A stretch of 54,961 bases of DNA from positions 1-54,961 of the forward strand of contig JAIPAP010000008.1 in the NCBI GenBank assembly GCA_021740045.1. Direction: 5' to 3'. Source of the DNA: Bacteroidales bacterium (lineage in GTDB: Bacteria > Bacteroidota > Bacteroidia > Bacteroidales > JAIPAP01). The notes below the pieces were generated by a model. That model saw only the letters and a program-made list of their open reading frames with translations. It was not told the DNA's origin and made no database searches. Positions within the stretch are counted from its first letter, which is position 1; the number at the start of each line of letters is the position of its first letter. Positions 34,812 through 44,589 of this stretch are shown one piece after another. A program made the position numbers and the translations under genes.

Positions 34812-35621
34812 ATGGGTAAAGTAATATCTCTTGCTAATCAAAAAGGTGGCGTTGGAAAAACCACAACTGCCATAAACCTGGCAGCGGCATTTGCAGTATT
34901 GGAATATAAAGCCCTGGTAATAGACGCCGATCCCCAGGCTAATGCTACGGCAGGTGTAGGTTTTAATCCCAAAACCATTAAAACCAGCATTTATGAATGT
35001 ATTATCGATGAGGTTGAGCCGGAAAATATTATCCTCAATACCGATACTCCCAACCTCGATCTCATTCCGGCTCATATTGACCTGGTGGGAGCCGAAATTG
35101 AAATTATCAATATGCCCAACCGCGAATACATGATGAAACGGGTTATTGATAAGGTTAAAAGCAATTATGATTTTGTTATTATCGATTGCTCACCTTCACT
35201 GGGCCTGATTACCGTCAATGCTTTAACGGCATCGAATTCGGTAATTGTTCCGGTACAATGTGAATACTTTGCCCTCGAAGGCTTGGGTAAACTTCTGAAC
35301 ACCATTAAGATCGTTCAATCAAGGCTCAACGCCAATCTTGATATAGAAGGCATACTGCTTACAATGTATGACCGGCGCCTTCGTTTATCAAACCAAGTTA
35401 TCGATGAGGTTAAGACCCATTTCCAGCACATGGTCTTTGAAACCATCATCAGCAGGAATACCAAGTTGGGTGAGGCTCCCAGTTTCGGCGAAACCATCAT
35501 CATGCATGATATTAATAGCACCGGGGCCGTCAATCACCTGAATTTGGCCCGCGAAATCCTGCAGAATAACGATATGACCAACGTAAAAAACAGCGAAAAG
35601 CAAATTAATTTTAGTGAATAA
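34812..35621 (+). CDS. parA: Chromosome-partitioning ATPase ParA (Soj-like)
   Basis: 269 residues. The deviant Walker A motif is NQKGGVGKTTTAINLA at 9-24, LVIDADPQANAT is Walker A', and FVIIDCSPSLGLITVNAL is Walker B. ParA forms a nucleoid-bound gradient that moves ParB-parS complexes. It is chromosomal Soj type by length and context. Its stop overlaps the parB ATG by one base. Confidence 0.95.
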   Translation: MGKVISLANQKGGVGKTTTAINLAAAFAVLEYKALVIDADPQANATAGVGFNPKTIKTSIYECIIDEVEPENIILNTDTPNLDLIPAHIDLVGAEIEIINMPNREYMMKRVIDKVKSNYDFVIIDCSPSLGLITVNALTASNSVIVPVQCEYFALEGLGKLLNTIKIVQSRLNANLDIEGILLTMYDRRLRLSNQVIDEVKTHFQHMVFETIISRNTKLGEAPSFGETIIMHDINSTGAVNHLNLAREILQNNDMTNVKNSEKQINFSE

Positions 35622-36532
35622 TGGCCAAGAAAAAAGCTTTAGGAAAAGGGCTAAGCGCTATTTTAGAGAGTCCGGATACCGATATCACTTCCAGTGATAT
35701 TTCCGGAAATTATGTTGTTGGAGCGGTTGCCGAGCTGGCTGCCGACTCAATAGAAACCAACCCCTTCCAGCCCCGTGAAGGCTTCGAAGACGAGGCACTT
35801 GAGGAACTCGCCAATTCCATCAGCGAGCAAGGGATTATTCAGCCACTTACAGTTCGTAAGTTAGGATACGATAAATATCAGCTCATATCGGGTGAGCGCA
35901 GGCTGAAAGCGGCCAAGATGGCTGGGCTTAACAAAGTACCTTCTTATATACGGGTTGCCAACGACCAGCAAATGCTCGAAATGGCGCTGGTTGAAAATAT
36001 ACAGCGCGAAGACCTCAATGCCATGGAAATAGCCATGAGCTATCAACGTCTGATGGAGGAGTGTAAGCTTACCCAGGAAAAACTGAGTGAACGGGTTGGA
36101 AAAAACCGGACTACCGTTACCAACTTCCTGCGTTTATTAAAGCTGCCGGTAGCTATACAAGCAGCGCTGCGAGATGAAAAGATCAGCATGGGACACGCCC
36201 GGGCGCTCATCAACGTTAAAACACCCGAGGACCAAGAGGCCCTCCTCGACGAAATAGTTGAGAACGACCTCTCCGTTAGGGCAGTTGAACAACTGGTGCG
36301 GGAAGCGAACCAAGGAAAGAAAATCGGAAAGGCAGCCGGTAAAAAAAGAACCGACCAGCCATTGCCTGAAAAATACCGTGAAGCTGTAAACCAGATTTCC
36401 CGCCATCTTGAGTCGAAAGTACAGGTAAAGCGAAATAATAAAGGAAAAGGAAACGTCGTTATTGCTTTTAAATCAGACGATGAGCTTGAGAAAATCCTGA
36501 ATATTCTCGAGGAACAGTCACAGAATCAATAA
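35621..36532 (+). CDS. parB: Chromosome-partitioning protein ParB
   Basis: 303 residues. The N-terminal CTP-binding domain has ETNPFQPREGFEDEAL, LTVRKLGYDKYQLISGERRLKAAK (the GERR motif) and ALVENIQREDLN. A helix-turn-helix (TQEKLSERVGKNRTTVTNFLRLL) binds parS, and the C-terminus dimerises. It spreads on DNA as a CTP-dependent clamp and loads condensin. No parS motif was seen in this window, so the site is probably near the origin elsewhere. Confidence 0.95.
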   Translation: MAKKKALGKGLSAILESPDTDITSSDISGNYVVGAVAELAADSIETNPFQPREGFEDEALEELANSISEQGIIQPLTVRKLGYDKYQLISGERRLKAAKMAGLNKVPSYIRVANDQQMLEMALVENIQREDLNAMEIAMSYQRLMEECKLTQEKLSERVGKNRTTVTNFLRLLKLPVAIQAALRDEKISMGHARALINVKTPEDQEALLDEIVENDLSVRAVEQLVREANQGKKIGKAAGKKRTDQPLPEKYREAVNQISRHLESKVQVKRNNKGKGNVVIAFKSDDELEKILNILEEQSQNQ

Positions 36533-36535
36533 GCA

Positions 36536-37177
36536 TTGCAGAATAAACTTGCAGGTAGCGGCAACATTTCCGGAGTTGATTGGAGCAGATTTACGGGGAA
36601 ACTGATCTGTGTTCTTACCATTGCAATTTTCACCATCGCTATTCCGGGTAATAAATTGATGGCGCAGGGTGAAGAAAAGCCTGCACAGAAGGACGTGAAA
36701 AACGACACCGTAAAACCGCATTCCCCCCATAAAGCCACCATCTATTCAATGGCGCTTCCAGGGCTTGGACAAGCCTACAACAAAAAATACTGGAAAATTC
36801 CCATTATTTATGCGGGCTTTGGCACACTGGGATATTTTATTAAAACCAATACCGATGAATATCGGAAATTTCGTAATGCATACGAGTACGTTGTGAATGA
36901 AAAGGAAGAGCCCACCGATAATCCCTATGTTGAACGTTACGATGAAGACGCCTTGAAACGCGGACGCGATTACTACAGGCGCAATATGGAGCTGAATTAC
37001 ATTTTTTCGGCTATCTGGTATTTTATCAATATAATGGATGCCGCTGTGGATGCACATTTTTACAATTACAATGTGAGCGATGACCTAACCCTTGAACTCG
37101 GACCTGCTATTAACAATCAATGGTATAATCAGCGTCCATACGGAGGCATTAGTTTAACCTTAAAAATAAATAATTGA
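36536..37177 (+). CDS. DUF5683 protein
   Basis: 213 residues from a TTG at 36536, three bases after the parB stop; no ATG precedes the signal sequence (LICVLTIAIFTIAIPGNKLMAQ). The DUF5683 core shows MALPGLGQAYNKKYWKIPIIY, YEYVVNEKEE and NYIFSAIWYFINIMDAAVDAHFYNY, with short hydrophobic hairpins. It is an envelope protein of unknown function found next to parAB and dapB throughout Bacteroidota. Confidence 0.85.
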   Translation: MQNKLAGSGNISGVDWSRFTGKLICVLTIAIFTIAIPGNKLMAQGEEKPAQKDVKNDTVKPHSPHKATIYSMALPGLGQAYNKKYWKIPIIYAGFGTLGYFIKTNTDEYRKFRNAYEYVVNEKEEPTDNPYVERYDEDALKRGRDYYRRNMELNYIFSAIWYFINIMDAAVDAHFYNYNVSDDLTLELGPAINNQWYNQRPYGGISLTLKINN

Positions 37178-37180
37178 TCG

Positions 37181-37900
37181 ATGAAAATAGCTGTTTTAGG
37201 ATATGGACGCATGGGTAAGGAAATTGAAAAGGCCGCCCTGGATCGCGGCCATGAAATTGCACTCATAATAGATGATGAAGATGACTGGAATGAAAAACAG
37301 GAAGGCCTCGCCCAATGCGACGCAGCCATCGACTTCAGCAGGCCTGATGCAGTGGTAACGAACATTTATCGTTGTTTTGAAAAAAACGTACCGGTTATTG
37401 TTGGCACCACTGCCTGGAACGATCGTTTGAAGGAAGTTAAGGAACACTGCCGTAATAAGGATCAAACCCTATTTGTGGCTTCAAATTTCAGCATCGGGGT
37501 AAACATTCTTTTTGAATTGAATAAACAGTTGGCCGGACTAATGGATAAGTATGCTGAATATGAACCGGTAATAACCGAGACTCACCACATCCATAAGATC
37601 GATGCCCCAAGTGGCACGGCTATCACCCTCGCCAACGAAATGATCAAACAATTGGCACGAAAATCGGAATGGAATAAAGAAAAGAGCGAACATCCCGGGC
37701 AAGTGGCCGTGAAATCAATACGTGAGGACGAAATTCCGGGAACACACCGTATCACTTACGATTCGGCTGTAGATAGTGTTGAGATAAAACATGAGGCAAA
37801 AAATCGTAAAGGCTTTGCCAGGGGTGCAGTTGTAGCTGCCGAATGGGTTAAGGAGAAAAAGGGCTTTTTTGAAATGAAGGATATGCTTTTTGCCCGTTAA
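37181..37900 (+). CDS. dapB: 4-hydroxy-tetrahydrodipicolinate reductase
   Basis: 239 residues. GYGRMGKEIEKAA is the NAD(P)H-binding loop. THHIHKIDAPSGTAI contains the catalytic His and Lys of DapB. It reduces the product of DapA on the way to meso-DAP and lysine; DAP is the substrate linked by Mur ligases. At 239 residues it is slightly shorter than the enterobacterial enzyme, which is normal in this phylum. It is 3 bp after the DUF5683 gene. Confidence 0.95.
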   Translation: MKIAVLGYGRMGKEIEKAALDRGHEIALIIDDEDDWNEKQEGLAQCDAAIDFSRPDAVVTNIYRCFEKNVPVIVGTTAWNDRLKEVKEHCRNKDQTLFVASNFSIGVNILFELNKQLAGLMDKYAEYEPVITETHHIHKIDAPSGTAITLANEMIKQLARKSEWNKEKSEHPGQVAVKSIREDEIPGTHRITYDSAVDSVEIKHEAKNRKGFARGAVVAAEWVKEKKGFFEMKDMLFAR

Positions 37901-37923
37901 TGATTTTTAACAAATAACATTTT

Positions 37924-37931
37924 TATCTTTG
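37924..37931 (+). promoter_or_regulatory. TAnnTTTG -7 element (TATCTTTG) for lepB
   Basis: Exact consensus match, 47 nt before ATG 37979. Confidence 0.5.
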
Positions 37932-37978
37932 CCTGTTTTCAATGACTTTTGTTACATAAAATCAACTAAATAATAAAC

Positions 37979-39487
37979 ATGGCTGTTGTAACCATTTCGC
38001 TGCTCATAATAGTATTTTTCCCGGTACTGAACTGGAAGGTATTCGAAAATGCAGGATACGACGGATGGATTTCGGTAATCCCTCTTTATAATTATTACAT
38101 CTGGTTGCGCGTAGTAAAAAAACCACTCTGGTGGTATATCTTCCTGCTCTTCCCTTTTATTAATGTTTTTGTAATCTTTTTATTGATCGTGGAAACGGCC
38201 AAGTGTTATCACAAATATGATTTGGGAAACCAAGCCCTGGCCGTATTATTCCCATACATATATCTGCCTTATCTGGGATTATCGGCCAATGAACAATACG
38301 TTGACCCCGATCAACGCGAAAAGGTCAAAAAGACCGCCACCCGCGAATGGATCGATGCTATAATTTTTGCTGTGATCGCCGCCACCATTATTCGCACCTT
38401 TTTGGTTGAGGCATACACCATTCCCACTTCCTCGATGGAAAAATCATTATTGGTGGGTGATTTTCTTTTTGTTAGCAAAATCAGCTATGGCCCGAAGGTT
38501 CCCAACACCCCTGTAGCATTTCCCTTTGTGCACCATACCTTGCCACTAACCCAAAACACCAAATCATTTGTGGAATGGGTAAAGCTTCCCTATTACCGCT
38601 TTCCAGGTTTCAGTGACATCAAACGCAATGATGTGGTGGTATTTAATTTCCCGACAGGTGACACCGTGGCCCTGAAACATCCCAATCAAAGTTATTACGC
38701 ACTGGTTAGACAGTATGGAAGAGAACGGGTGAGAAATGATAAAAGAAATTTTGGCGACATCATTTACCGGCCTATCGATAAACGCGAAAATTATATTAAG
38801 CGCTGCGTAGGTGTTGCCGGTGACACCCTTGAGATACGCGATCAGGTGATCTACATTAACGGCGAGCGTTCGGAAACACCCGGCAAAAAGGAATTTAAGT
38901 ACAATGTCCAAACCAACGGTTCTCCGCTAAACACCAGGAGGCTGGAGGAATACGGCATCACAGAATATTCAATGATGGGCTCCCCGGGTAATTATATTAT
39001 GACCCTTACCAACAGGAATGCCGAACGGATGAAGCGCTTTGCAAATGTAAAACAGGTTAAAAAGGTTATTAAACCCAATGGTTACTGGGAGCCTTATCTG
39101 TTCCCGTTTAATACTAATTACAAATGGAATGTTGATAACTATGGACCTATTTTTATTCCTGAAAAGGGGAAAACCATAAAACTCGACACTGCCAACATTG
39201 CGCTTTATGAACGCATCATTGATGTTTATGAAAATAATGATCTTGCGATAGAAAACGATAAGATTTTTATCAACGGTAAAGAAACCAACCATTACACCTT
39301 TAAAATGGACTACTACTGGATGATGGGAGATAACCGGCACAACTCGGCCGACTCCCGCTTCTGGGGCTTTGTGCCGATTAATCATGTGGTAGGTAAGGCG
39401 GTATTTGTGTGGCTGTCACTCGATCCCAACGATCCGCTATTTGGTGGTAAGATCAGGTGGAATAAGATGTTCAGAACAATACAGTAG
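37979..39487 (+). CDS. lepB: Signal peptidase I with N-terminal DUF5684 membrane domain
   Basis: 502 residues, much longer than E. coli LepB. The first 100 residues form a DUF5684-like membrane domain (FENAGYDGWISVIPLYNYY). After another helix (IIFAVIAATIIRTFLV) comes the S26 peptidase: catalytic Ser152 in IPTSSMEKSLLVGDFLF and Lys274 in NYIKRCVGVAGDTLEI. Box E is MGDNRHNSADSRFWGFVP near the end. A large insert separates boxes D and E. It cleaves signal peptides on the outer face of the inner membrane. Confidence 0.94.
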   Translation: MAVVTISLLIIVFFPVLNWKVFENAGYDGWISVIPLYNYYIWLRVVKKPLWWYIFLLFPFINVFVIFLLIVETAKCYHKYDLGNQALAVLFPYIYLPYLGLSANEQYVDPDQREKVKKTATREWIDAIIFAVIAATIIRTFLVEAYTIPTSSMEKSLLVGDFLFVSKISYGPKVPNTPVAFPFVHHTLPLTQNTKSFVEWVKLPYYRFPGFSDIKRNDVVVFNFPTGDTVALKHPNQSYYALVRQYGRERVRNDKRNFGDIIYRPIDKRENYIKRCVGVAGDTLEIRDQVIYINGERSETPGKKEFKYNVQTNGSPLNTRRLEEYGITEYSMMGSPGNYIMTLTNRNAERMKRFANVKQVKKVIKPNGYWEPYLFPFNTNYKWNVDNYGPIFIPEKGKTIKLDTANIALYERIIDVYENNDLAIENDKIFINGKETNHYTFKMDYYWMMGDNRHNSADSRFWGFVPINHVVGKAVFVWLSLDPNDPLFGGKIRWNKMFRTIQ

Positions 39488-39537
39488 ATTTATGGATTAC
39501 AACGGGTAATCTGTATTAACTTTAAATTTATCCGAAC

Positions 39538-40221
39538 ATGAAAAAATTAACGTTAATTGCTATGGCAACCATTTTTGTGCTGGCTATGCAAAGCTGCAGC
39601 ATTTTCAAAAAAGGTTCCAAAGAAGGTTTCGAAGGCGTGGTATTTTATACCATTGATTATCCCGAGAGCGATTTCGGTGACGAAATTAAAAGTCAGCTCC
39701 CCATGGGCATGACGGTTTACATTAAAGGTAACATGGTAAAATCCGACATCAGCTCGGCCATGTACAACCAAACCATTATTACCAATCGCGAAACCAACCA
39801 AGTAGATCAGTTGATGGAACTGATGGGACAAAAGTTTCACATTACAAAAAGCGCCGGTGAAATAAAAAAAGAGTTGGAAAATGCCCCTGAAACCGAGGTT
39901 GAACACCTTGATGAAACCAAGGAAATTGCCGGTTACAAAGCCCGTAAAGTCAAGATTACCCAGAAAAAAGAAAATGGTGAACAAATCTATACAGCCTGGA
40001 TTAACAAAGAACTGGGCAGCAACTTCCTGGCAACAAGCAATGTAATGCAAAAGGTGGATGGTTTTCCACTTGAATATGAATTTGATGCCGCTCGCCTTAC
40101 CATGCATCTTACAGCTTCAAAAGTTGAACGAAAAAATATTAAAGACAAGGTTTTCGATATTCCCGAAGGTTACGAAAAGGTAACCGAAGAAGAACTGAAG
40201 AACCGGTTTGGCGGAATGTAG
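39538..40221 (+). CDS. DUF4412 lipoprotein
   Basis: 227 residues. The signal ends in LAMQSC, a lipobox with a slightly unusual Gln-Ser before Cys at about 19. The mature part matches the DUF4412 pattern: GVVFYTIDYPES, MTVYIKGNMVKSD and later DGFPLEYEFDA. Function unknown. A near-consensus -7 element TAACTTTA (39517-39524) precedes it. Confidence 0.8.
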   Translation: MKKLTLIAMATIFVLAMQSCSIFKKGSKEGFEGVVFYTIDYPESDFGDEIKSQLPMGMTVYIKGNMVKSDISSAMYNQTIITNRETNQVDQLMELMGQKFHITKSAGEIKKELENAPETEVEHLDETKEIAGYKARKVKITQKKENGEQIYTAWINKELGSNFLATSNVMQKVDGFPLEYEFDAARLTMHLTASKVERKNIKDKVFDIPEGYEKVTEEELKNRFGGM

Positions 40222-40304
40222 ACCCTATTCCTGCAACCTTTATGAATAGCGTTATACAAGCTGGTTGCCGAACAATAAGGGAGCCGGCCGATTATTATTT
40301 TTTG

Positions 40305-40312
40305 TACTTTTG
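40305..40312 (+). promoter_or_regulatory. TAnnTTTG -7 element (TACTTTTG) for ftsK
   Basis: Exact consensus match, 19 nt before ATG 40332. Confidence 0.5.
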
Positions 40313-40331
40313 CGCCGATTAATTCAACTCC

Positions 40332-42863
40332 ATGTTTAAAAGAAATAAGGCAAAGAAGAAAAATACTTATAGGAACGAAGCTAAAACAGCTTCTTCTAAA
40401 AAACAGGGGAAGCGAAAGAAAACCACTGGCAAAAAGCCGGGGCTCTTCAAGCCGGGTTTCTTCAAAAGTCATAAGGCCAGGAAAATAACCGGCTTATTCC
40501 TGATCGTGTTTTCACTGTTTATGGTATTGGCCTTTATTTCCTACATTAAATCATGGTTTACCTGGGGTAGTGATGAAGCCTTCACCAGCGGGGTGACCTT
40601 CAACACCATCTTTATGGATTATCCCGAACAGGTGCATAACTGGATGGGACGCCTCGGAGCCTTTCTATCGCATCTTTTTATAAAGGAATGGTTCGGAATA
40701 GCGTCACTTTTATTTGCCCTATTGATCTTTATCGGTGGCTGGCGGATGCTGAAAGTTCGTCTTCTCCCCTTATGGAAAACCATTAGGTATTCGGTTTTTT
40801 TCCTGGTATGGATTTCGGTAAGCCTGGGGTTTATTTTTCATAACTCGGATTACGCCATTCTTGGTGGTGTATTTGGTTATGAGGGAAGTCAGTGGCTGCA
40901 GGGCGTTTTTGGGATGGCCGGAGCCGGTTTGATCCTGCTCTTTTTGCTTTTGAGTTTCCTGGTAGCTGCTTATAATATTCCGTTCCGTTGGATGAAACCG
41001 GTGCACACAGCAACAACCCCGGCCGGTAAAAAACAAAAAACGAAAAGCCCCGGCGATAATGGCAGCAATCATAAGCCCGGTAAATATAATGTTGAGGAAT
41101 ATGCTGTTGATGACGAAGATCAGCCCGAAACCACCGAACCGATAAAACCGGGTAAAAAGATATCAAAAAAGCCGATCGATCATCCGGATGAGCAGGAAGA
41201 GATGACAAGTAGCGACTCACAGGATCAAGAGCAGGAAGGTGATGACGATCAGGAAGATGAGATTAAATTCACGGTAAAAAAAGCCGAAACTTCCGAGGAC
41301 GTAAACGACAATGGGAATACCGCCATCGGTAAACGCGAACGGCAATCGCTCGACACCCCGTATGACCCCACACTCGATCTTTCGGATTATCAGTTCCCCA
41401 CACTCGATCTTTTGGAAAAACGGGGCGATGGAACCATTAACGTTGAGAGCGAGGAGTTGAAGGCTAATAAAAAGCGCATCATCGACACGCTTAATAATTA
41501 TAACATTAAGATCACACAGATCAAGGCCACCATCGGGCCCACCATCACCTTGTACGAAATTGTGCCGGCACCGGGCATTCGCATCTCCAAGATCAAAAAC
41601 CTGGAAGATGATATTGCCTTAAGCCTTGCTGCAACAGGGATACGAATAATTGCACCCATTCCGGGTCGCGGTACTATTGGCATAGAAGTACCCAATAACA
41701 AGCCGGAAATAGTTTCCATACGCTCCTTGCTGGCATCATCCAAATTCCGCGACAACAAATACGAATTGCCCATTGCCATTGGAAAGACCATCTCCAATGA
41801 AAGCTTTATCACTGACCTGGCCAAGTTTCCCCACATTCTGATGGCCGGCGCTACAGGACAGGGCAAGTCAGTAGGATTGAATGCCATTATTGCTTCCTTA
41901 ATTTACAAGAAGCATCCCTCGGAGTTAAAGTTTATTATGATCGATCCTAAAAAGGTGGAGCTTTCGTTATACTCCAAGATCGAACGGCATTTTATAGCTA
42001 CACTGCCCGAAGCTGAAGAAGCCATTATCACCGATACACGGCAGGTGGTAAAAAGCCTCAACTCGCTCAACATAGAAATGGATAACCGCTATGACCTGCT
42101 CAAAAATGCACAGGTCAGAAATCTTAAAGAATACAACCACAAGTTCGTTGCCCGTAGACTTAATCCTGAGGAAGGACATCGTTATCTGCCCTACCTCGTA
42201 TTGGTAATCGATGAATTTGCCGACTTGATCATGACAGCCGGTAAGGAAATTGAAATGCCACTGACACGCCTGGCCCAACTGGCCAGGGCAGTTGGAATAC
42301 ATTTGGTAATTGCCACCCAGCGTCCATCGGTGAACATTATTACGGGAACCATAAAAGCTAACTTCCCGGCCAGAATCGCTTTCCGGGTAATTTCCAAAAC
42401 CGACTCCCGCACCATCCTCGATGTAAGCGGAGCCGATCAATTGGTGGGCCGTGGTGATATGTTGTTGGCCACCGGGTCGGAGCTAACCCGGTTGCAATGC
42501 GCTTTCATCGATACCGATGAAGTGGAAAAGGTAACCGAATTTATAGGCGCTCAACGGGGATTTCCCTCAGCTTTTCTGTTACCTGATTATGAAGGCGAAG
42601 AAAGTGGCGACACTGCCGAATACAGCTCCGATGAACGCGATGACCTCTTTGAAGAAGCAGCCCGGCTTGTGGTGGCTACCCAGCAGGGATCCACATCGCT
42701 TATCCAGCGCAAACTAAAACTTGGCTACAACCGCGCCGGCCGCATTATCGACCAACTTGAAGCAGCAGGGATTGTAGGGCCGTTTGAAGGTAGCAAAGCC
42801 CGTGAAGTATTAATAAAGGATGAATACAGTTTGGAACAACATTTGAATAACCTGAATAAATAA
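40332..42863 (+). CDS. ftsK: DNA translocase FtsK/SpoIIIE
   Basis: 843 residues. A basic N-terminus is followed by four membrane helices (about 50-215) and an acidic linker (about 225-345). The motor then has Walker A GATGQGKSVGLN at about 505-516 and Walker B LVLVIDEFADLI at about 624-635, with ATQRPSVNIITG. The gamma winged-helix domain ends the protein (STSLIQRKLKLGYNRAGRII), which reads KOPS sites. FtsK pumps chromosome dimers at the septum and activates XerCD. lolA follows at 16 bp. Confidence 0.95.
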   Translation: MFKRNKAKKKNTYRNEAKTASSKKQGKRKKTTGKKPGLFKPGFFKSHKARKITGLFLIVFSLFMVLAFISYIKSWFTWGSDEAFTSGVTFNTIFMDYPEQVHNWMGRLGAFLSHLFIKEWFGIASLLFALLIFIGGWRMLKVRLLPLWKTIRYSVFFLVWISVSLGFIFHNSDYAILGGVFGYEGSQWLQGVFGMAGAGLILLFLLLSFLVAAYNIPFRWMKPVHTATTPAGKKQKTKSPGDNGSNHKPGKYNVEEYAVDDEDQPETTEPIKPGKKISKKPIDHPDEQEEMTSSDSQDQEQEGDDDQEDEIKFTVKKAETSEDVNDNGNTAIGKRERQSLDTPYDPTLDLSDYQFPTLDLLEKRGDGTINVESEELKANKKRIIDTLNNYNIKITQIKATIGPTITLYEIVPAPGIRISKIKNLEDDIALSLAATGIRIIAPIPGRGTIGIEVPNNKPEIVSIRSLLASSKFRDNKYELPIAIGKTISNESFITDLAKFPHILMAGATGQGKSVGLNAIIASLIYKKHPSELKFIMIDPKKVELSLYSKIERHFIATLPEAEEAIITDTRQVVKSLNSLNIEMDNRYDLLKNAQVRNLKEYNHKFVARRLNPEEGHRYLPYLVLVIDEFADLIMTAGKEIEMPLTRLAQLARAVGIHLVIATQRPSVNIITGTIKANFPARIAFRVISKTDSRTILDVSGADQLVGRGDMLLATGSELTRLQCAFIDTDEVEKVTEFIGAQRGFPSAFLLPDYEGEESGDTAEYSSDERDDLFEEAARLVVATQQGSTSLIQRKLKLGYNRAGRIIDQLEAAGIVGPFEGSKAREVLIKDEYSLEQHLNNLNK

Positions 42864-42879
42864 TTAAGGAAAGAAGTAT

Positions 42880-43524
42880 ATGAAGAGATTGGGAATTGTT
42901 TTAGCCGCATTGTTCAGTTTTATAGCCTTAAGCCAGGCACAGTCAGCAAACAAAATGGCAACCACTATTTTAAAGGAAGTATCCGAAAAGACCAAATCAT
43001 ATAATTCAATCAAGATTGAATTTACCTACCGTATGGAAAATGAAGCCGCCAATATCAGCGACAGTTTCAATGGTGTTCTGCTTGCCCAGGGTGATAAATA
43101 CCGCCTCGATATTGCCGGACAAACTATCATTTCAAACGGTGAAACACTTTGGACTTACCTGAAAGATGCCCGCGAAGTGCAAGTAAATAATGCACAGGCC
43201 GGAGAAGGCTCCATAGCACCAACCCAATTACTCGATACCTATGATAAGGATTTCAAATCGAAACTGATTGACGAAACTACATACAAAGGCCGCCAAGTGC
43301 AGGTGATTGAATTAAAGCCCAAAGAAGATCAGCCTTTTGAAAAAGCCGAGATCACCATCGATAAGGGAAAAAAGCAGGTATTAAGCCTATCTGTCAATGA
43401 TCAAAGCAATAGCGTTTATACTTACCAGGTTAATTCTTTTAAGCCCAATGTGAATGTAAGTGAAGATGATTTTACGTTCAACAAGGAAAAACATCCGGAT
43501 GTGGATGTGATTGATATGCGGTAG
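42880..43524 (+). CDS. lolA: Outer-membrane lipoprotein carrier protein LolA-like
   Basis: 214 residues. A signal peptide ends near SQAQ. The LolA fold shows SEKTKSYNSIKIEFTYRMEN, FNGVLLAQGDKYRLDIAG, SNGETLWTYL and VKVEL-type strands. It ferries lipoproteins through the periplasm after release by the LolCDE complex (a LolC/E-like permease is at 7386-8606). The gene is preceded by an AAGGA Shine-Dalgarno-like sequence and follows ftsK, a conserved pair in the phylum. Confidence 0.88.
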   Translation: MKRLGIVLAALFSFIALSQAQSANKMATTILKEVSEKTKSYNSIKIEFTYRMENEAANISDSFNGVLLAQGDKYRLDIAGQTIISNGETLWTYLKDAREVQVNNAQAGEGSIAPTQLLDTYDKDFKSKLIDETTYKGRQVQVIELKPKEDQPFEKAEITIDKGKKQVLSLSVNDQSNSVYTYQVNSFKPNVNVSEDDFTFNKEKHPDVDVIDMR

Positions 43525-43539
43525 TTTTTACCGTTTTTT
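43519..43539 (+). terminator. Terminator formed from the lolA and porQ stop codons
   Basis: CGGTA (43519-43523) pairs with TACCG (43529-43533) across GTTTT, followed by six T residues. The lolA TAG and the porQ TAA complement both lie in the hairpin. The stem is only 5 bp. Confidence 0.55.
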
Positions 43540-44589
43540 CATAAAGGCCCCCAGATCGGTGGTAACCGTTAAATAATTTGGGGAACCGTGCAAGTGGTAT
43601 GCTGAGCGCGTATAGTTAAATTGAAAACGCGAGATTTTGATACCGACTCCCCATGAAAATCCAAGTGTGCCTATTTTCTGATCCACTTTTAGCTCTTGCC
43701 TTCTACGGTAATTATATCCGATGCGTAAGCTAATATTATCGGTAGGAGTAAATTCACCGCCAATAACCACATGCCGCAAAACCTTATCGCTAATATCTTC
43801 CAGTGAACTTTCATCGTTAAGGGGCTCTCCCGTCAGGGGGTCCACATTATCATCGGGGTCGGTAGGATCGTCATAGGTAAGATCGGGCTTTTCAAGATGG
43901 GTTAACAAAATGGAATACCTGAACGGCACATGCTCGAGTTTTTTACTTAAACCAAGTTGCAACTCAAATGGAAGCGGTTCGGTTTTGTCCAGGTAGGTGG
44001 TCAACTGTGTGCCTATGTTCCGGGCAACAATCGAAACCGTAAAATCATTGGGTGTTGAATAAGATCCGGCTATATCAACCGCAATCCCAAAAGATGAATT
44101 TGCCTCAAGGGAAGAGTAAATGGTTTTAAAATTAGCCCCGATTGAAAACAGCGAATCAAGCTGACGACCCCAACCGATGCTTAAGGCATACTCACCGGCC
44201 GTGAAATTGCCATAACGTTCCCCGGCTTCATCGGCATAAGTAAAGCTTCCATAATTCACATACTGCATAGTGGCGGCAAAACTCCCTAACTTATTGAAGT
44301 GTTTTCCGTATGAAACAAATCCATAGTTAATGTCCTGGTAAAAGTCCACAAAGCTCAAGGCCAGGTTATTATCCATTTCGGGCGTTATTAGCGAGGGATT
44401 ATTGGGAGCCAGCGTAATATCATTGTCATCGATAGCCAAAAACTTCCCTCCCATAGCTACTACGCGTGATGAATTGCCCAGGTTTAGGAATTCATACGTA
44501 TTATCGCCACCGATTTGGGCATTTACCTGGTTAAATGTAAGTGTGATAAATGTCATGGCGAGAATGATGGAAATTGCTCTTTTCTTCAC
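43528..44589 (-). CDS. porQ: Type IX secretion system protein PorQ
   Basis: 353 residues if the GTG at 44589 starts a signal peptide (VKKRAISIILAMTFITL); a TTG at 44613 is the alternative. The mature protein begins QIGGDNTYEFLNLGNSSRVVAMGGKF, the PorQ signature, followed by NDITLAPNNPSLI and a beta-barrel of the PorP/PorV class with a Lys-Lys-Arg end. PorQ is an outer-membrane component of the type IX secretion system. Its last codons supply the T tract of the lolA terminator. Confidence 0.9.
   Translation of the reverse strand: MKKRAISIILAMTFITLTFNQVNAQIGGDNTYEFLNLGNSSRVVAMGGKFLAIDDNDITLAPNNPSLITPEMDNNLALSFVDFYQDINYGFVSYGKHFNKLGSFAATMQYVNYGSFTYADEAGERYGNFTAGEYALSIGWGRQLDSLFSIGANFKTIYSSLEANSSFGIAVDIAGSYSTPNDFTVSIVARNIGTQLTTYLDKTEPLPFELQLGLSKKLEHVPFRYSILLTHLEKPDLTYDDPTDPDDNVDPLTGEPLNDESSLEDISDKVLRHVVIGGEFTPTDNISLRIGYNYRRRQELKVDQKIGTLGFSWGVGIKISRFQFNYTRSAYHLHGSPNYLTVTTDLGAFMKKR

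Noticed and set aside
34498-36532. parS site near parAB
   Set aside because: No CACGTG-centred palindrome like TGTTTCACGTGAAACA was seen; the only CACGTG noticed (about 31302, inside ybbR) lacks the flanks.
40831-41220. 129-aa minus-strand frame inside ftsK
   Set aside because: Falls in the ftsK membrane/linker region in the opposite strand; codon pattern follows ftsK.
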